Of a stretch of DNA of 32,084 nt, positions 1-7,746 are shown piece after piece; the stretch's first letter is position 1; every line of letters starts with the position of its first letter. The position numbers were made by a program, and so were the translations under genes. The notes below the pieces were generated by a model. The model did not search any database. It was given only the letters and a program-made list of their open reading frames with translations, and had not been told where the DNA came from. The DNA comes from Clostridia bacterium. Lineage in GTDB: Bacteria; Bacillota; Clostridia; Oscillospirales; CAG-272. The DNA lies in assembly GCA_017456145.1 (NCBI GenBank), contig JAFTJZ010000023.1:1-32084 (forward strand), in the 5' to 3' direction.

Positions 1-15
1 AAACCTCAAAGCTAA

Positions 16-1014
16 TTACTTGCTTGCCTCTTCGATAGCAACCGCAACCGCTACTGTCATTCCGACCATAGGGTTGTTACCTGCGCCGATCAGGCCCATC
101 ATTTCGACGTGGGCGGGAACGGAGGAGGAGCCTGCGAACTGCGCGTCGGAGTGCATACGACCCATGGTGTCGGTCATACCGTAGCTGGAAGGACCTGCAG
201 CCATGTTATCGGGGTGCAGCGTACGACCCGTACCGCCGCCGGATGCGACGGAGAAGTACTGGCGGCCATTCTCCTGGCACCACTTCTTATAGGTACCTGC
301 AACGGGGTGCTGGAAACGGGTGGGGTTCGTGGAGTTACCGGTGATGGAAACGCCAACGTTCTCCAGTTTCATGATAGCAACCCCCTCGGGGACGTTGTCC
401 GAGCCATAGCACTTGACGTCAGCGCGGGGTCCCTTGGAGTAGGGCTTTTCGCTGATGACCTTAACTTCCTCGGTGTAAGGATCGAACTCGGTCTCAACGT
501 AGGTAAAGCCGTTGATACGGGAAATGATCATAGCAGCGTCCTTGCCCAGACCGTTCAGGATGACACGCAGGGGCTTGACACGAACCTTGTTGGCGTTGAG
601 CGCGATCTTGATCGCACCCTCAGCAGCTGCGAAGGACTCATGACCTGCCAGGAAGCAGAAACACTCAGTCTCCTCGGAGAGCAGCATCTTACCCAGGTTG
701 CCGTGGCCAAGACCGACCTTGCGGTTCTCGGCAACCGAGCCGGGAATGCAGAATGCCTGCAGACCGATACCGATCGCGGCAGCAGCATCGGCAGCCTTGG
801 TGCAGCCCTTCTTGATAGCGATGGCTGCGCCGACGGTGTATGCCCACTTTGCATTCTCAAAGCAAATGGGCTGGGTCTCCTGTACGATGGTGTAGGGATC
901 AATGCCCTTGGCATCGCAGATTTCCTTGCATTCATCAATGGAGGAAATACCATATTCTTTCAATACGTCGAGGATCTTCGCCTCGCGTCTTTCATAACCT
1001 TCAAATTTTGCCAT
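16..1014 (-). CDS. GGGtGRT family protein
   Basis: The protein has 332 residues and carries the signature GGGTGRT at residues 259-265, followed by LHPDN, which names the GGGtGRT family (Pfam GGGtGRT). The family is widespread in Clostridia and anaerobes, and to my knowledge its biochemical role is not established. There is no signal peptide or membrane segment, so it should be cytoplasmic. Several cysteines (C29, C33, C51, C71, C89, C118, C120) could bind metal, but no classical motif is evident. The start is supported by an AAAGGAGG ribosome binding site nine bases upstream. It lies 19 bases after the NifU-like scaffold gene. The two genes are usually found as a pair, which suggests an iron-sulfur or redox connection (inference). 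The stop codon is at the window edge, so the downstream end of the operon is not visible. Confidence 0.93.
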   Translation of the reverse strand: MAKFEGYERREAKILDVLKEYGISSIDECKEICDAKGIDPYTIVQETQPICFENAKWAYTVGAAIAIKKGCTKAADAAAAIGIGLQAFCIPGSVAENRKVGLGHGNLGKMLLSEETECFCFLAGHESFAAAEGAIKIALNANKVRVKPLRVILNGLGKDAAMIISRINGFTYVETEFDPYTEEVKVISEKPYSKGPRADVKCYGSDNVPEGVAIMKLENVGVSITGNSTNPTRFQHPVAGTYKKWCQENGRQYFSVASGGGTGRTLHPDNMAAGPSSYGMTDTMGRMHSDAQFAGSSSVPAHVEMMGLIGAGNNPMVGMTVAVAVAIEEASK

Positions 1015-1033
1015 TGCGATATACCTCCTTTGA

Positions 1034-1738
1034 TTATTCCTTGCGGGGATCGATGTACTTGACAGCGTCAGCGAATCTGCCGTAAGTACCCTTGGACTTC
1101 TCGTACGCCTCGTTCGGCTCCATGCCCTTCTTGATGAAGTCGGTCATCTTGCCAAGAGACACGAACTCATAGCCGATCACCTGATCGTCCTCGTCCAGTG
1201 CCATTCTGGTGCAATAGCCTTCGGTCATCTCAAGGTATCTGACGCCCTTGGCGCGCGTGCCGTACATCGTACCAACCATACTTCTTTCACCCTTGCCCAG
1301 ATCCTCCATACCGGCACCGATGACCAAGCCGCCCTCGGAGAAGGCAGACTGGCTGCGGCCGTATACGATCTGCAGGAACAACTCACGCATGGCGGTGTTG
1401 ATCGCATCGCAAACAAGGTCAGTGTTCAGTGCCTCCAGCACGGTCTTGCCGGGAAGGATCTCGGCTGCCATGGCTGCGGAGTGCGTCATGCCGGAACATC
1501 CGATGGTCTCAACGAGAGCTTCCTCGATGATGCCGTTCTTGACGTTCAGGGACAGCTTGCAGGCACCCTGCTGGGGTGCACACCAGCCCACACCGTGTGT
1601 GTAAGCGGAGATGTCGCTGATCTCCTTGGCTTGAACCCATTTTCCCTCCTCGGGAATGGGAGCCGGTCCGTGTTTGGGACCCTTTGCGACGGTACACATG
1701 TTCTGCACTTCGGCAGAATAAATGAGTTGATCGTTCAT
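1034..1738 (-). CDS. NifU/IscU-like iron-sulfur cluster assembly scaffold protein
   Basis: This 234-residue protein resembles the NifU N-terminal/IscU scaffold fold. Candidate cluster ligands are C53, C60, C81 (in the ETIGCSGMT segment, equivalent to the FGCGSA segment of IscU) and C110. It is longer than IscU (about 130 residues) because of an N-terminal extension and a C-terminal tail after about residue 170 rich in charged and aromatic residues. This longer form is the version that accompanies GGGtGRT genes in Clostridia. An AAAAGGAG site sits upstream of the chosen ATG. The gene is 19 bases before the GGGtGRT gene and 48 bases after the SGNH hydrolase gene, on the same strand. No cysteine desulfurase lies nearby, so whether it serves general cluster assembly or a dedicated partner cannot be decided here. 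Confidence 0.88.
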   Translation of the reverse strand: MNDQLIYSAEVQNMCTVAKGPKHGPAPIPEEGKWVQAKEISDISAYTHGVGWCAPQQGACKLSLNVKNGIIEEALVETIGCSGMTHSAAMAAEILPGKTVLEALNTDLVCDAINTAMRELFLQIVYGRSQSAFSEGGLVIGAGMEDLGKGERSMVGTMYGTRAKGVRYLEMTEGYCTRMALDEDDQVIGYEFVSLGKMTDFIKKGMEPNEAYEKSKGTYGRFADAVKYIDPRKE

Positions 1739-1786
1739 TTGTTTTTATCTCCTTTTTTACAATGATAAACGTGTTTGTAATGTGGA

Positions 1787-2440
1787 TCAGTTTGCCTGTT
1801 CCGTGTAGCCATCCTCAACCGAGATGCTTTTCTCCAGCATGGGGATGACGGCAGACATGACGTGCTTGGCGATCAGCCGTGCACCGTCTGCGTTGGGGTG
1901 TACGCCGTCGGGCGAATATTTGGTGTAATCCTCGACCACGCAGGCAGAGGCAAACAGACCGTCCAGCGGGATATATGCGTCGGCGAACTCACGCGCCAGC
2001 GTACGCTCAATGCGGATCTTGGCGTGCAGCTCGGGGACCATGTGCGCCTTGTCGGCAGCGGGCAACAGATAAGGCTCGATCATGACCAGCTTTGCGCTTG
2101 TCTTTGCCTTGATCTCACTGAGAACGTGGCGAAGATTTGCCTCAAAAGCCTCATCGGTGGTCTCGATGTTGTGGCTGTAGTGATGCCAGACATCGTTGAC
2201 GCCGATCATCATGATGATCAGATCGGGGGCGATATCAATGAAATCCGCCTGCAATCTTTGTACCAAGTGCTCGGTGCGGTTACCGCTGATACCGCGGTTG
2301 ACAAAGGTAAGGGGAATTTGCGGAAACATTTCCGTCATCAATGCGGCGGCGTAAGCGGGATAACCCGGGCCGAGATCGGCAAGTTTTTCACGGCTGCGAC
2401 CGGCATCGGTGATGCTGTCTCCTTGGAATAAAACTTTCAT
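1787..2440 (-). CDS. SGNH/GDSL-family hydrolase
   Basis: The 217-residue protein shows the four SGNH blocks in order: GDS with the nucleophile at S9, the glycine of block II at SGN (G53-N54), block III GVND with N82, and block V DGVH with D178 and H181. This is a complete catalytic set for an esterase, lipase or carbohydrate acetyl-esterase of the GDSL type (lysophospholipase L1-like). There is no signal peptide, so the enzyme is likely intracellular. The ATG is preceded by AAAGGAAG. It starts 20 bases after the lyase-like lipoprotein gene, which suggests deacylation of a glycan imported after extracellular cleavage (inference). The substrate cannot be read from the sequence. Confidence 0.9.
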   Translation of the reverse strand: MKVLFQGDSITDAGRSREKLADLGPGYPAYAAALMTEMFPQIPLTFVNRGISGNRTEHLVQRLQADFIDIAPDLIIMMIGVNDVWHHYSHNIETTDEAFEANLRHVLSEIKAKTSAKLVMIEPYLLPAADKAHMVPELHAKIRIERTLAREFADAYIPLDGLFASACVVEDYTKYSPDGVHPNADGARLIAKHVMSAVIPMLEKSISVEDGYTEQAN

Positions 2441-2461
2441 GAGAAACTTCCTTTCGGTTGC

Positions 2462-4120
2462 TTATTCGGAAATAATGTAGACGCCGATGGAAACGCGTCC
2501 GTTATCAAGGTTGTGATCGTTGAAACACAGCGCTGTGCTGGTGGTGTTAAAGCAGGGATGCGGGTGACCGGGGTGAGTTTGTCGGTAGGTCTGTGCCTTA
2601 TAGACCATGATCTCCTCGTCGGTCTCGGTGTCGATCAGGCAGACGCCGCTGTAGGAGCCGCTCTGGGTATCGGAGGTGACGTATCTCCCGTCGGGCGAAC
2701 AGGATACGTGCCAGTAGGGATACTTGGAATAGAGTACCTCGGGATTCTCGATGTCGTCAAGGCTGACATAGCAAACACCCTTCGGGAAAGAGGGGGAGAC
2801 GGAATACTTGACAAAATACAGACCCTCGCCATCGGGTGCCCAGTATTCGTGACCGAAACAATCCAAAGGCTTGCCGTTGGCATCGACCGTCTGGTAAGCA
2901 ATGTTATAAGGCTCCTCGCCGAGCTTGGCGATCCAGAGGCGGTCGGGGATGTCGGTCGTTGTTCCCTCATGGGAGAAGAACATGACGGTGGGATCCGTGG
3001 GGCAGATCATGTGGTGGTTGGCAATGGGATATGGCTCCTCAAAGCGAACTGCCATGATGTCGTAGGTCTCACCTGTCTGCGTGTTGATGACGGTGCCCGT
3101 GTCCAGTCCGTTCACATGGCGGGAGACGTTGATGTGGCTGCCGTTTGCCGTGATGTGGGGGAAACTCATGCTCGACATGGTGATGACGGTGTGCTCGGTG
3201 CCGGTCAAAAGGTTAAAGCAGCGCAGGTCGTTTCCGGTCAGATAGTAGATCAGCTCGCTGTCCACTACGTATTCGGAATATCCCTTGGCAGTGATGGGGA
3301 GCAGCCACGCCTCCTCGTTGTAGATGTCCAGCGCAACCAGCTCGGCGGGGCCGAAGTTGACAGCGTCGTCACGTGCCGAGCGGGCAGCGATCAGAATATC
3401 ACCGTCGACCCAGGAATTGTTGGAATAATAGCCGTAGGTGTAATGATAATTGTCGGAGGTAATGTAAAAGATATCTGCGTTGTTCTCGCCGTTGCGGACC
3501 TCAAAGCGAACATCGGTCACCTTTTCGTAGCCCAGATCCTCAAAATCATACGAGCCGTCATACGCGCCGGGGATGTAGGATTTGAGGTAAGCGTAATCCC
3601 CGACGATGTTTTGGGGGGCCTGCTTGATCATTCGCTCAAACGCCTTGACGGCAAATGCTGTCAAGGTATCGTTTTTGCCGAGAACGACCAGCTTGTGGCC
3701 CTTGACGCAGACGGTGTACTCATTGTCACCAAGCGACGCATATACCTCGTCGGACTCGGGGCGACCCGTTTGTCCCACAAGGATCTCAAAGCGGGCAGCG
3801 ATCTGCTCGTCGGTCAGCTCCTCGGTGTCGTACTCGGTCTCGGGCTTGGGACTTGCACCGTAAACGTCTTTCAGGGCGTTACGAATGGCGATCAGCGCGT
3901 CTCTTTCCGCGGACGAGCTGTCCTCTCGGCGCATGACCGCATAAGAAAACGTACCGTCAACGGGGGCGATCGGGAAAGCGGTTACTTCCTGCATGGTAGA
4001 TGTATCCTCCTCATTTGGAGTATTGGTGTCGTCTGTTTGGGGTGTGTCATTGGTTCCGCAGGCGCACATCAGCATCAAGACGCTCAGAAACAAAGCACAC
4101 CATTTGTATGTGCGTCTCAT
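2462..4120 (-). CDS. Secreted lipoprotein, oligogalacturonate-lyase-like beta-propeller
   Basis: The open frame extends to 4396, but the internal ATG at 4120 begins a lipoprotein signal: MRRTYKW, a hydrophobic stretch, then LMCAC followed by an acidic, threonine-rich linker. This makes a 552-residue protein and removes the overlap with pduL. Residues of about 45-165 (with EILVGQTGRPES) resemble the N-terminal carbohydrate-enzyme domain seen in many clostridial secreted proteins. The rest is a TolB/WD40-like propeller with WAPDG and CSPDG turns. GHEYW (H424) and QTHPGHPHP (Q514, H516, H519, H521) resemble the metal-binding residues of oligogalacturonate lyases (Pfam Pectate_lyase22). A lyase acting on uronate-containing glycans is therefore possible, but the spacing of the Q and H residues differs. 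The start lies only four bases from the pduL stop and has no clear ribosome binding site, so it may depend on coupling. Confidence 0.72.
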   Translation of the reverse strand: MRRTYKWCALFLSVLMLMCACGTNDTPQTDDTNTPNEEDTSTMQEVTAFPIAPVDGTFSYAVMRREDSSSAERDALIAIRNALKDVYGASPKPETEYDTEELTDEQIAARFEILVGQTGRPESDEVYASLGDNEYTVCVKGHKLVVLGKNDTLTAFAVKAFERMIKQAPQNIVGDYAYLKSYIPGAYDGSYDFEDLGYEKVTDVRFEVRNGENNADIFYITSDNYHYTYGYYSNNSWVDGDILIAARSARDDAVNFGPAELVALDIYNEEAWLLPITAKGYSEYVVDSELIYYLTGNDLRCFNLLTGTEHTVITMSSMSFPHITANGSHINVSRHVNGLDTGTVINTQTGETYDIMAVRFEEPYPIANHHMICPTDPTVMFFSHEGTTTDIPDRLWIAKLGEEPYNIAYQTVDANGKPLDCFGHEYWAPDGEGLYFVKYSVSPSFPKGVCYVSLDDIENPEVLYSKYPYWHVSCSPDGRYVTSDTQSGSYSGVCLIDTETDEEIMVYKAQTYRQTHPGHPHPCFNTTSTALCFNDHNLDNGRVSIGVYIISE

Positions 4121-4124
4121 GGCA

Positions 4125-4694
4125 TTAGGCGATGATCTCGCCGTAGACGGTACCCGCAGCGGCCGCCGCGTTGGATTCGTCGGTATCGATATGCATTGCC
4201 AGCGCGAACTTGTCGTTGACGCGGCAGACAACATCCTCAAAGATGACGGGGCGGGGGGTATGTACCTTGACGGAGACAATCTGCTTGTCAACAACGCCCA
4301 GTGCCTTTGCCTCTTCGGTCTGGAAGTGGATGTGGCGCTTTGCGACCATGACGCCCTCGGCGATTTCGATCTTACCGCAGGGACCCTCCAGCACACAGCC
4401 GGGGGTGCCGGCTACGTCACCGCTCTCGCGGATGGGAGGAACGACGCCGATCGTTCTTGCATCGGTAAACGAAAGCTCTACCTGATTTGCGGGGCGGGTG
4501 GGACCGAGCACGCTTGCCTTGATAGAGCCCTTGGGGCCGATGACAGTGACCTTTTCCTCACAGGCGAACTGGCCGGGCTGAGAGAGGTCTTTTTTGTTGG
4601 TCAGTGTATGTCCTGCGCCGAACAGGATCTCCACTGCCTCTGCGGTCAGATGAACGTGACGGGCGGAGGTTTCTACGAGAATTTTGTTTTCCAT
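4125..4694 (-). CDS. pduL: PduL-type phosphate acyltransferase (phosphotransacylase)
   Basis: This 189-residue protein belongs to the PTAC/PduL family, which converts an acyl-CoA and phosphate to acyl-phosphate and CoA, here probably acetyl- or propionyl-CoA for ATP generation. The zinc-binding histidines are visible: HVH at H13/H15 and HIH at H121/H123, plus H168 in the conserved AMHIDTDE segment. The family's usual duplicated beta-barrel length is kept. There is no N-terminal encapsulation peptide of the microcompartment type and no shell-protein gene nearby, so this is likely a free cytosolic form. The start at 4694 is preferred over an in-frame upstream ATG at 4778 because AAAGGAAA lies about eight bases upstream and homology begins there. 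It is the first gene of the minus-strand operon behind the promoter at 4807-4835. Confidence 0.9.
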   Translation of the reverse strand: MENKILVETSARHVHLTAEAVEILFGAGHTLTNKKDLSQPGQFACEEKVTVIGPKGSIKASVLGPTRPANQVELSFTDARTIGVVPPIRESGDVAGTPGCVLEGPCGKIEIAEGVMVAKRHIHFQTEEAKALGVVDKQIVSVKVHTPRPVIFEDVVCRVNDKFALAMHIDTDESNAAAAAGTVYGEIIA

Positions 4695-4806
4695 GAGTAT
4701 ATTTCCTTTCTTTGGAATGAATAATAGGGTATAGGATTTTGTGGAAAAGCGGTCCCGTACGGTGGATATCGATACCACCCGGGGCGATAATTTCCATACT
4801 CGGTTT

Positions 4807-4835
4807 ATTATACCACAAATTTTCGCAAATGTAAA
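4807..4835 (-). promoter_or_regulatory. SigA-type promoter of the pduL-GGGtGRT operon
   Basis: On the minus strand TTTACA (4830-4835) and TATAAT (4807-4812) are separated by exactly 17 bases. The predicted start of transcription is near 4800, giving a leader of about 105 bases before pduL. The leader contains GGTGG...CCACC around a TATCGATA core, a small hairpin of unknown significance. Confidence 0.8.
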
Positions 4836-4897
4836 GAACGAAAGCGATTTTTTTCAACATTTCTTTACCAATACGGAAAAAAATAAAGGAGAGCGGC

Positions 4898-5563
4898 ATG
4901 GATAAGGAAAAGCAGACCGTCGAATTGACGGGGACGACGCAAAAATGTACGGAGGTGGTCAGCACGGACGGCGCGATCCACGTGCTGCCCATCATTGGGC
5001 AGATCGAGGGGCATTATGTGCTGCCGGAAAACCAGAAGGCGACAAAATACGAGCAGATTATTCCGCGTCTGGTCGATCTGGAGCAGGACGAGAGCGTCGG
5101 CGGGGTGCTTTTGATTTTGCACACGCTGGGGGGCGATGTGGAGGCAGGACTTGCCATGGCGGAGATGATCGCGTCCATGAAAACGCCGACGGTATCGCTG
5201 GTGCTCGGCGGCGGACATTCGATCGGAGTACCGCTGGCGGTGGCGGCGAGAAAATCATTGATCGTTCCCAGCGCAACCATGACCATCCACCCGGTGCGTG
5301 TGTCGGGGACGGTGCTGGGTGCACCGCAGACGTATCGATATCTGTCGGAGATGCAGAGTCGCATTGTCGATTTTGTTGTTCGACATTCTCATATGGATGA
5401 AAAACGCTTTTTGGAGCTGATGATGTGTCCTGATGAGCTTGCTACCGACGTGGGGAGCGTGGTCGAGGGTGCGGAGGCGGTCCGCGAGGGGCTGATCGAC
5501 CGCATCGGCGGTCTGTCCGAGGCACTGCAGGAGCTGCGGGGGATGGCGGGGGTGGAAAGATAA
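4898..5563 (+). CDS. tepA: TepA/ClpP-family serine protease
   Basis: The 221-residue protein closely matches the Bacillus subtilis TepA (YmfB) type of ClpP-like protease. It has GQIEGH near residue 34, HTLGGDVEAGLA at 75-86, the nucleophile S108 in GGGHSIGVP, and the catalytic histidine H131 in TMTIHPVR. The C-terminal ELMMCPDELATDVGS segment and the final LIDRIGG are also family features. In Bacillus the protein has been linked to protein translocation and to degradation of small acid-soluble spore proteins at germination. No signal peptide is present. The ribosome binding site AAAGGAG lies just upstream of the ATG. It is a single-gene unit between two minus-strand operons, and no clear promoter was identified. 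Confidence 0.9.
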   Translation: MDKEKQTVELTGTTQKCTEVVSTDGAIHVLPIIGQIEGHYVLPENQKATKYEQIIPRLVDLEQDESVGGVLLILHTLGGDVEAGLAMAEMIASMKTPTVSLVLGGGHSIGVPLAVAARKSLIVPSATMTIHPVRVSGTVLGAPQTYRYLSEMQSRIVDFVVRHSHMDEKRFLELMMCPDELATDVGSVVEGAEAVREGLIDRIGGLSEALQELRGMAGVER

Positions 5564-5596
5564 AAAATCGGGGCGCTGCCACGCTCCGCGGGGTCA

Positions 5597-5640
5597 GAAC
5601 CTTTTGTGAACAAAAGGTTCCGACACCTCCAAAAAACTTG
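5597..5640 (+). repeat. Dispersed hairpin element, copy A
   Basis: GAACCTTTTGT (5597-5607) and ACAAAAGGTTC (5610-5620) form a perfect 11-bp hairpin with a two-base loop. It is followed by a tail ending CTCCAAAAAACTTG. The same tail recurs near 27801-27845 and at both ends of the element at 31903-32078, each time behind a different hairpin. It could terminate tepA transcription, but no T-run follows on the plus strand. Confidence 0.65.
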
Positions 5641-5762
5641 TAAAAAATTTCAAATTAAACCTTAACGGTTCTTTTCTATCTGAGCAGAACGAAATTCTAT
5701 GTGGGGCCCCTACTACCTTGTTGTTAAATAGAATGAATGTGCGGGCCCTCAAAGAGCATGAA

Positions 5763-5799
5763 AACCGAAAAACAGGACTTGGAGCATTGCCCCAAGTCC
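5763..5799 (-). terminator. Rho-independent terminator of the flotillin gene
   Basis: On the minus strand GGACTTGG and CCAAGTCC (5775-5782 and 5792-5799) form an 8-bp stem with a nine-base loop, followed by TGTTTTTCGGTTTT. It lies 15 bases after the flotillin stop codon. Confidence 0.85.
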
Positions 5800-5813
5800 C
5801 ATTTTTGAGTGGA

Positions 5814-7268
5814 TTATTCGTCGAGCGACGGAGCGGTCTCATCGTCTGCGGACTGCTCGGGCTCGGTGGAATCAACAGCGGGGGCTGCGGTGGCAACCTT
5901 GCCGCCGAGGAATCCAGCCAGCAGAGAGGAAAGGTCGATGCCGACGCTCTCCTTGACACCCTGCATGATCTGATCGGTGCTGTTCATGACGTCACGCACA
6001 AGCTTGGTGGAGTTGCCCTCGCCGTACATAACGATCTTGTCGGTCTTTGCCAGAGGAGATGCCGCATTTTTGACCACCTCGGGCAGTGCGTTGAGGTACA
6101 TCTCCAGAACGGAGGCCTCGCCCATCTTCTTTTGGGCCTCTGCCTTTTTCTCGATGGCTTCTGCCTCGGCAACACCAACGGCACGGATACCCTCTGCCTC
6201 CTGCTCCATGGCGTAACGCATTGCGTCTGCCTCGGCCTTCTTTGCCTCGGCGGCCTTGAGAGCCTCGTAATGGCGGGCATCGGCCTCTCTTTGTCTCTTG
6301 ACCAGCTCTGCCTCTGCCTCTTTTTCGGTCTGGTACTTGATCGCATCGGCTTGCTTTTTGATCTGAGCCTCCAGCTCGCGCTCCTTGATGGCGATCTCCT
6401 TTTCCTTGAGCTCTGCCTCTTTTTCACGGCGAGCGATGTCGGCATTGGTCTTGGCGATCTCGATGACCTTACGCTGGTTTTCCTCCTGAATGGAGTAGGC
6501 GGCATCTGCCTCGGCGCGCTTGGTGTCGGAGCGGACCTTCATGTCGGCCTGCTGGACGGCGAGAGCCGCATCCTGCTCGGCGATCTTCTTCTCCGCCTCG
6601 ACCTTGACGGCGTTGGCCTCTTGCTGTGCCTGCGAGGTTGCGATGGCGATGTCGCGCTGTGCGTTCGCCTTGGCGATCTGGGCGTTTTTGCGGATCTGCT
6701 CGACGTTGTCGATACCCATGTTTTCAATGGTGCCGGCGGCATCCTTGAAGTTCTGGATGTTGAAGTTGACCACCTCGATACCCAACTTTTCCATATCGGG
6801 AACGACGTTCTCGGTGATCTTCTTGGCGACGCCCTGACGATCCTGGACCATATCCTTCAGACCGACGGAGCCGACGATCTCGCGCATATTACCCTCCAGC
6901 ACCTGAGTGACCAGTGTCACCATTTCGGCGCGGGTTTTGCCAAGCAGAGCCTCGGCGGCGCGCTTGAGCAGCTCGGGATCGGACGAGATCTTGACGTTGG
7001 CAACGCCGTCAACCGAGACGTTGATAAACTCGTTGGTGGGAACGGCCTCGGTGGTCTTGACGTCCACCTGCATGACGCTCAATGAGAGCTTATCGACGCG
7101 CTCGAAGAACGGGATGCGCCAGCCGGCTTTACCGATCAGGATGCGCTTTTTGCCCAGACCTGAAATGATGTAGGCGGTGTCGGGGGGCGCTTTGAGGTAG
7201 CCGAAGGCGATGAAGATGACCAGCACAACGGCTGCGGCGATGGCGGCGATGATAGCGGGGTTAGGCAT
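5814..7268 (-). CDS. Flotillin-like SPFH/band-7 membrane scaffold protein
   Basis: The 484-residue protein has one N-terminal membrane segment (about residues 5-24), an SPFH domain to about residue 190, and a long alanine/glutamate/lysine-rich coiled coil (about 200-390) with many EAEA and AEAK repeats, as in flotillins (YuaG/FloT type). The tail is acidic. Such proteins organise membrane microdomains as large oligomers. The start at 7268 is chosen over an in-frame ATG at 7337 because AAAGGAGGA lies about nine bases upstream and the membrane segment follows directly. No NfeD-type partner gene is adjacent, which differs from the frequent nfeD-floT arrangement. Two SigA-type promoters lie upstream in tandem. 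Confidence 0.92.
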   Translation of the reverse strand: MPNPAIIAAIAAAVVLVIFIAFGYLKAPPDTAYIISGLGKKRILIGKAGWRIPFFERVDKLSLSVMQVDVKTTEAVPTNEFINVSVDGVANVKISSDPELLKRAAEALLGKTRAEMVTLVTQVLEGNMREIVGSVGLKDMVQDRQGVAKKITENVVPDMEKLGIEVVNFNIQNFKDAAGTIENMGIDNVEQIRKNAQIAKANAQRDIAIATSQAQQEANAVKVEAEKKIAEQDAALAVQQADMKVRSDTKRAEADAAYSIQEENQRKVIEIAKTNADIARREKEAELKEKEIAIKERELEAQIKKQADAIKYQTEKEAEAELVKRQREADARHYEALKAAEAKKAEADAMRYAMEQEAEGIRAVGVAEAEAIEKKAEAQKKMGEASVLEMYLNALPEVVKNAASPLAKTDKIVMYGEGNSTKLVRDVMNSTDQIMQGVKESVGIDLSSLLAGFLGGKVATAAPAVDSTEPEQSADDETAPSLDE

Positions 7269-7391
7269 GATGAAATCCTCCTTTATAAAATATTTTGAAA
7301 CCCCTTGCGGAATGAAAATGTGCTGTACATAACACATCTTCGCATGTTGAAAAACTCACGCGGTAATTACCATTGTTCTTTCAACGATGAT

Positions 7392-7420
7392 ATTATACCA
7401 TCACGAGATTGTTTTGTCAA
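7392..7420 (-). promoter_or_regulatory. SigA-type promoter P2 of the flotillin gene
   Basis: On the minus strand TTGACA (7415-7420) and TATAAT (7392-7397) are spaced by 17 bases, a consensus match. The leader of about 115 bases contains the perfect palindrome GGTAATTACC at 7362-7371 close to the expected transcription start, a possible operator. Confidence 0.85.
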
Positions 7421-7524
7421 GTGCTTAGAATGAAGTTTGTATAGGTGCACAAATTCGCAGCTTGAAATTTGTATATAATTACCAAAATCAAGCGCGGATC
7501 ATGGGCGGGGAGTGGCTCGATATT

Positions 7525-7553
7525 ATTATACTATATTACATCGCATCTGTCAA
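7525..7553 (-). promoter_or_regulatory. Second consensus promoter P1 upstream of flotillin
   Basis: On the minus strand TTGACA (7548-7553) and TATAAT (7525-7530) are spaced by 17 bases. It reads toward the flotillin gene 133 bases upstream of P2. No gene or terminator was recognised between the two, so it is either a second flotillin promoter or drives a short untranslated RNA. Confidence 0.75.
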
Positions 7554-7674
7554 TAAGAAAATGCATGAATGGAGGGATCATTCATGTAAGGATAACATTT
7601 TTATTCTCATCTGTCGTGGGACAAAGAAGTGAACGATAATGAATGCGCGATAGGAAAATATGTTCGCGCAATAT

Positions 7675-7717
7675 AAAAATCCCCACCCGCGAAAACGTTG
7701 TGCCTTGCGGGTGGGGA
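7675..7717 (-). terminator. Rho-independent terminator of the first MoxR operon
   Basis: CCCCACCCGC (7681-7690) and GCGGGTGGGG (7707-7716) form a perfect 10-bp GC-rich stem. On the minus strand it is followed by ATTTTTAT. It lies about 30 bases after the last gene of the operon. Confidence 0.9.
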
Positions 7718-7746
7718 AGTATCTGTTGCGTTTCGGTCGTCAAGCA

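Larger units (their letters stand above)
5564..5813. other. Intergenic region between convergent tepA and flotillin genes
   Basis: This 250-base stretch has no convincing coding frame. It holds repeat copy A, a GGGGCGCTGCC...CCGCGGGG imperfect inverted repeat at its start, an ATTCTAT...ATAGAAT inverted repeat near 5694-5734, two GGGCCC-containing tracts, and the flotillin terminator. Confidence 0.6.
7269..7746. other. 478-base non-coding region upstream of flotillin
   Basis: It holds the two minus-strand promoters, the GGTAATTACC palindrome (7362-7371) with a related half site ATAATTACC at 7475-7483, an inverted repeat CATGAATG...CATTCATG at 7564-7586 just upstream of P1, and the terminator of the next minus-strand operon at 7675-7717. 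No convincing protein-coding frame with a ribosome binding site was seen. Confidence 0.7.

Noticed and set aside
2513-4135. Long plus-strand open frame of 540 codons opposite the lipoprotein gene
   Set aside because: It is antisense to a gene with a clear lipobox and propeller motifs, has no ribosome binding site and shows no recognisable domain; it is a shadow of biased codon use.
4558-4797. Minus-strand leader frame starting near 4797 with IIAPGGIDIH, reminiscent of an amidohydrolase motif
   Set aside because: It would start at the transcription start without a ribosome binding site, runs out of frame through pduL and has no further similarity; taken as chance.
5718-7085. Plus-strand frame of 455 codons rich in leucine and glycine opposite flotillin
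   Set aside because: It is the complement of the Ala/Glu/Lys-rich coiled coil of flotillin, with no ribosome binding site or recognisable domain.
7561-7632. Plus-strand 23-codon frame starting ATGCATGAATGG
   Set aside because: No ribosome binding site, overlaps the inverted repeat and the upstream edge of promoter P1, and no recognisable sequence.
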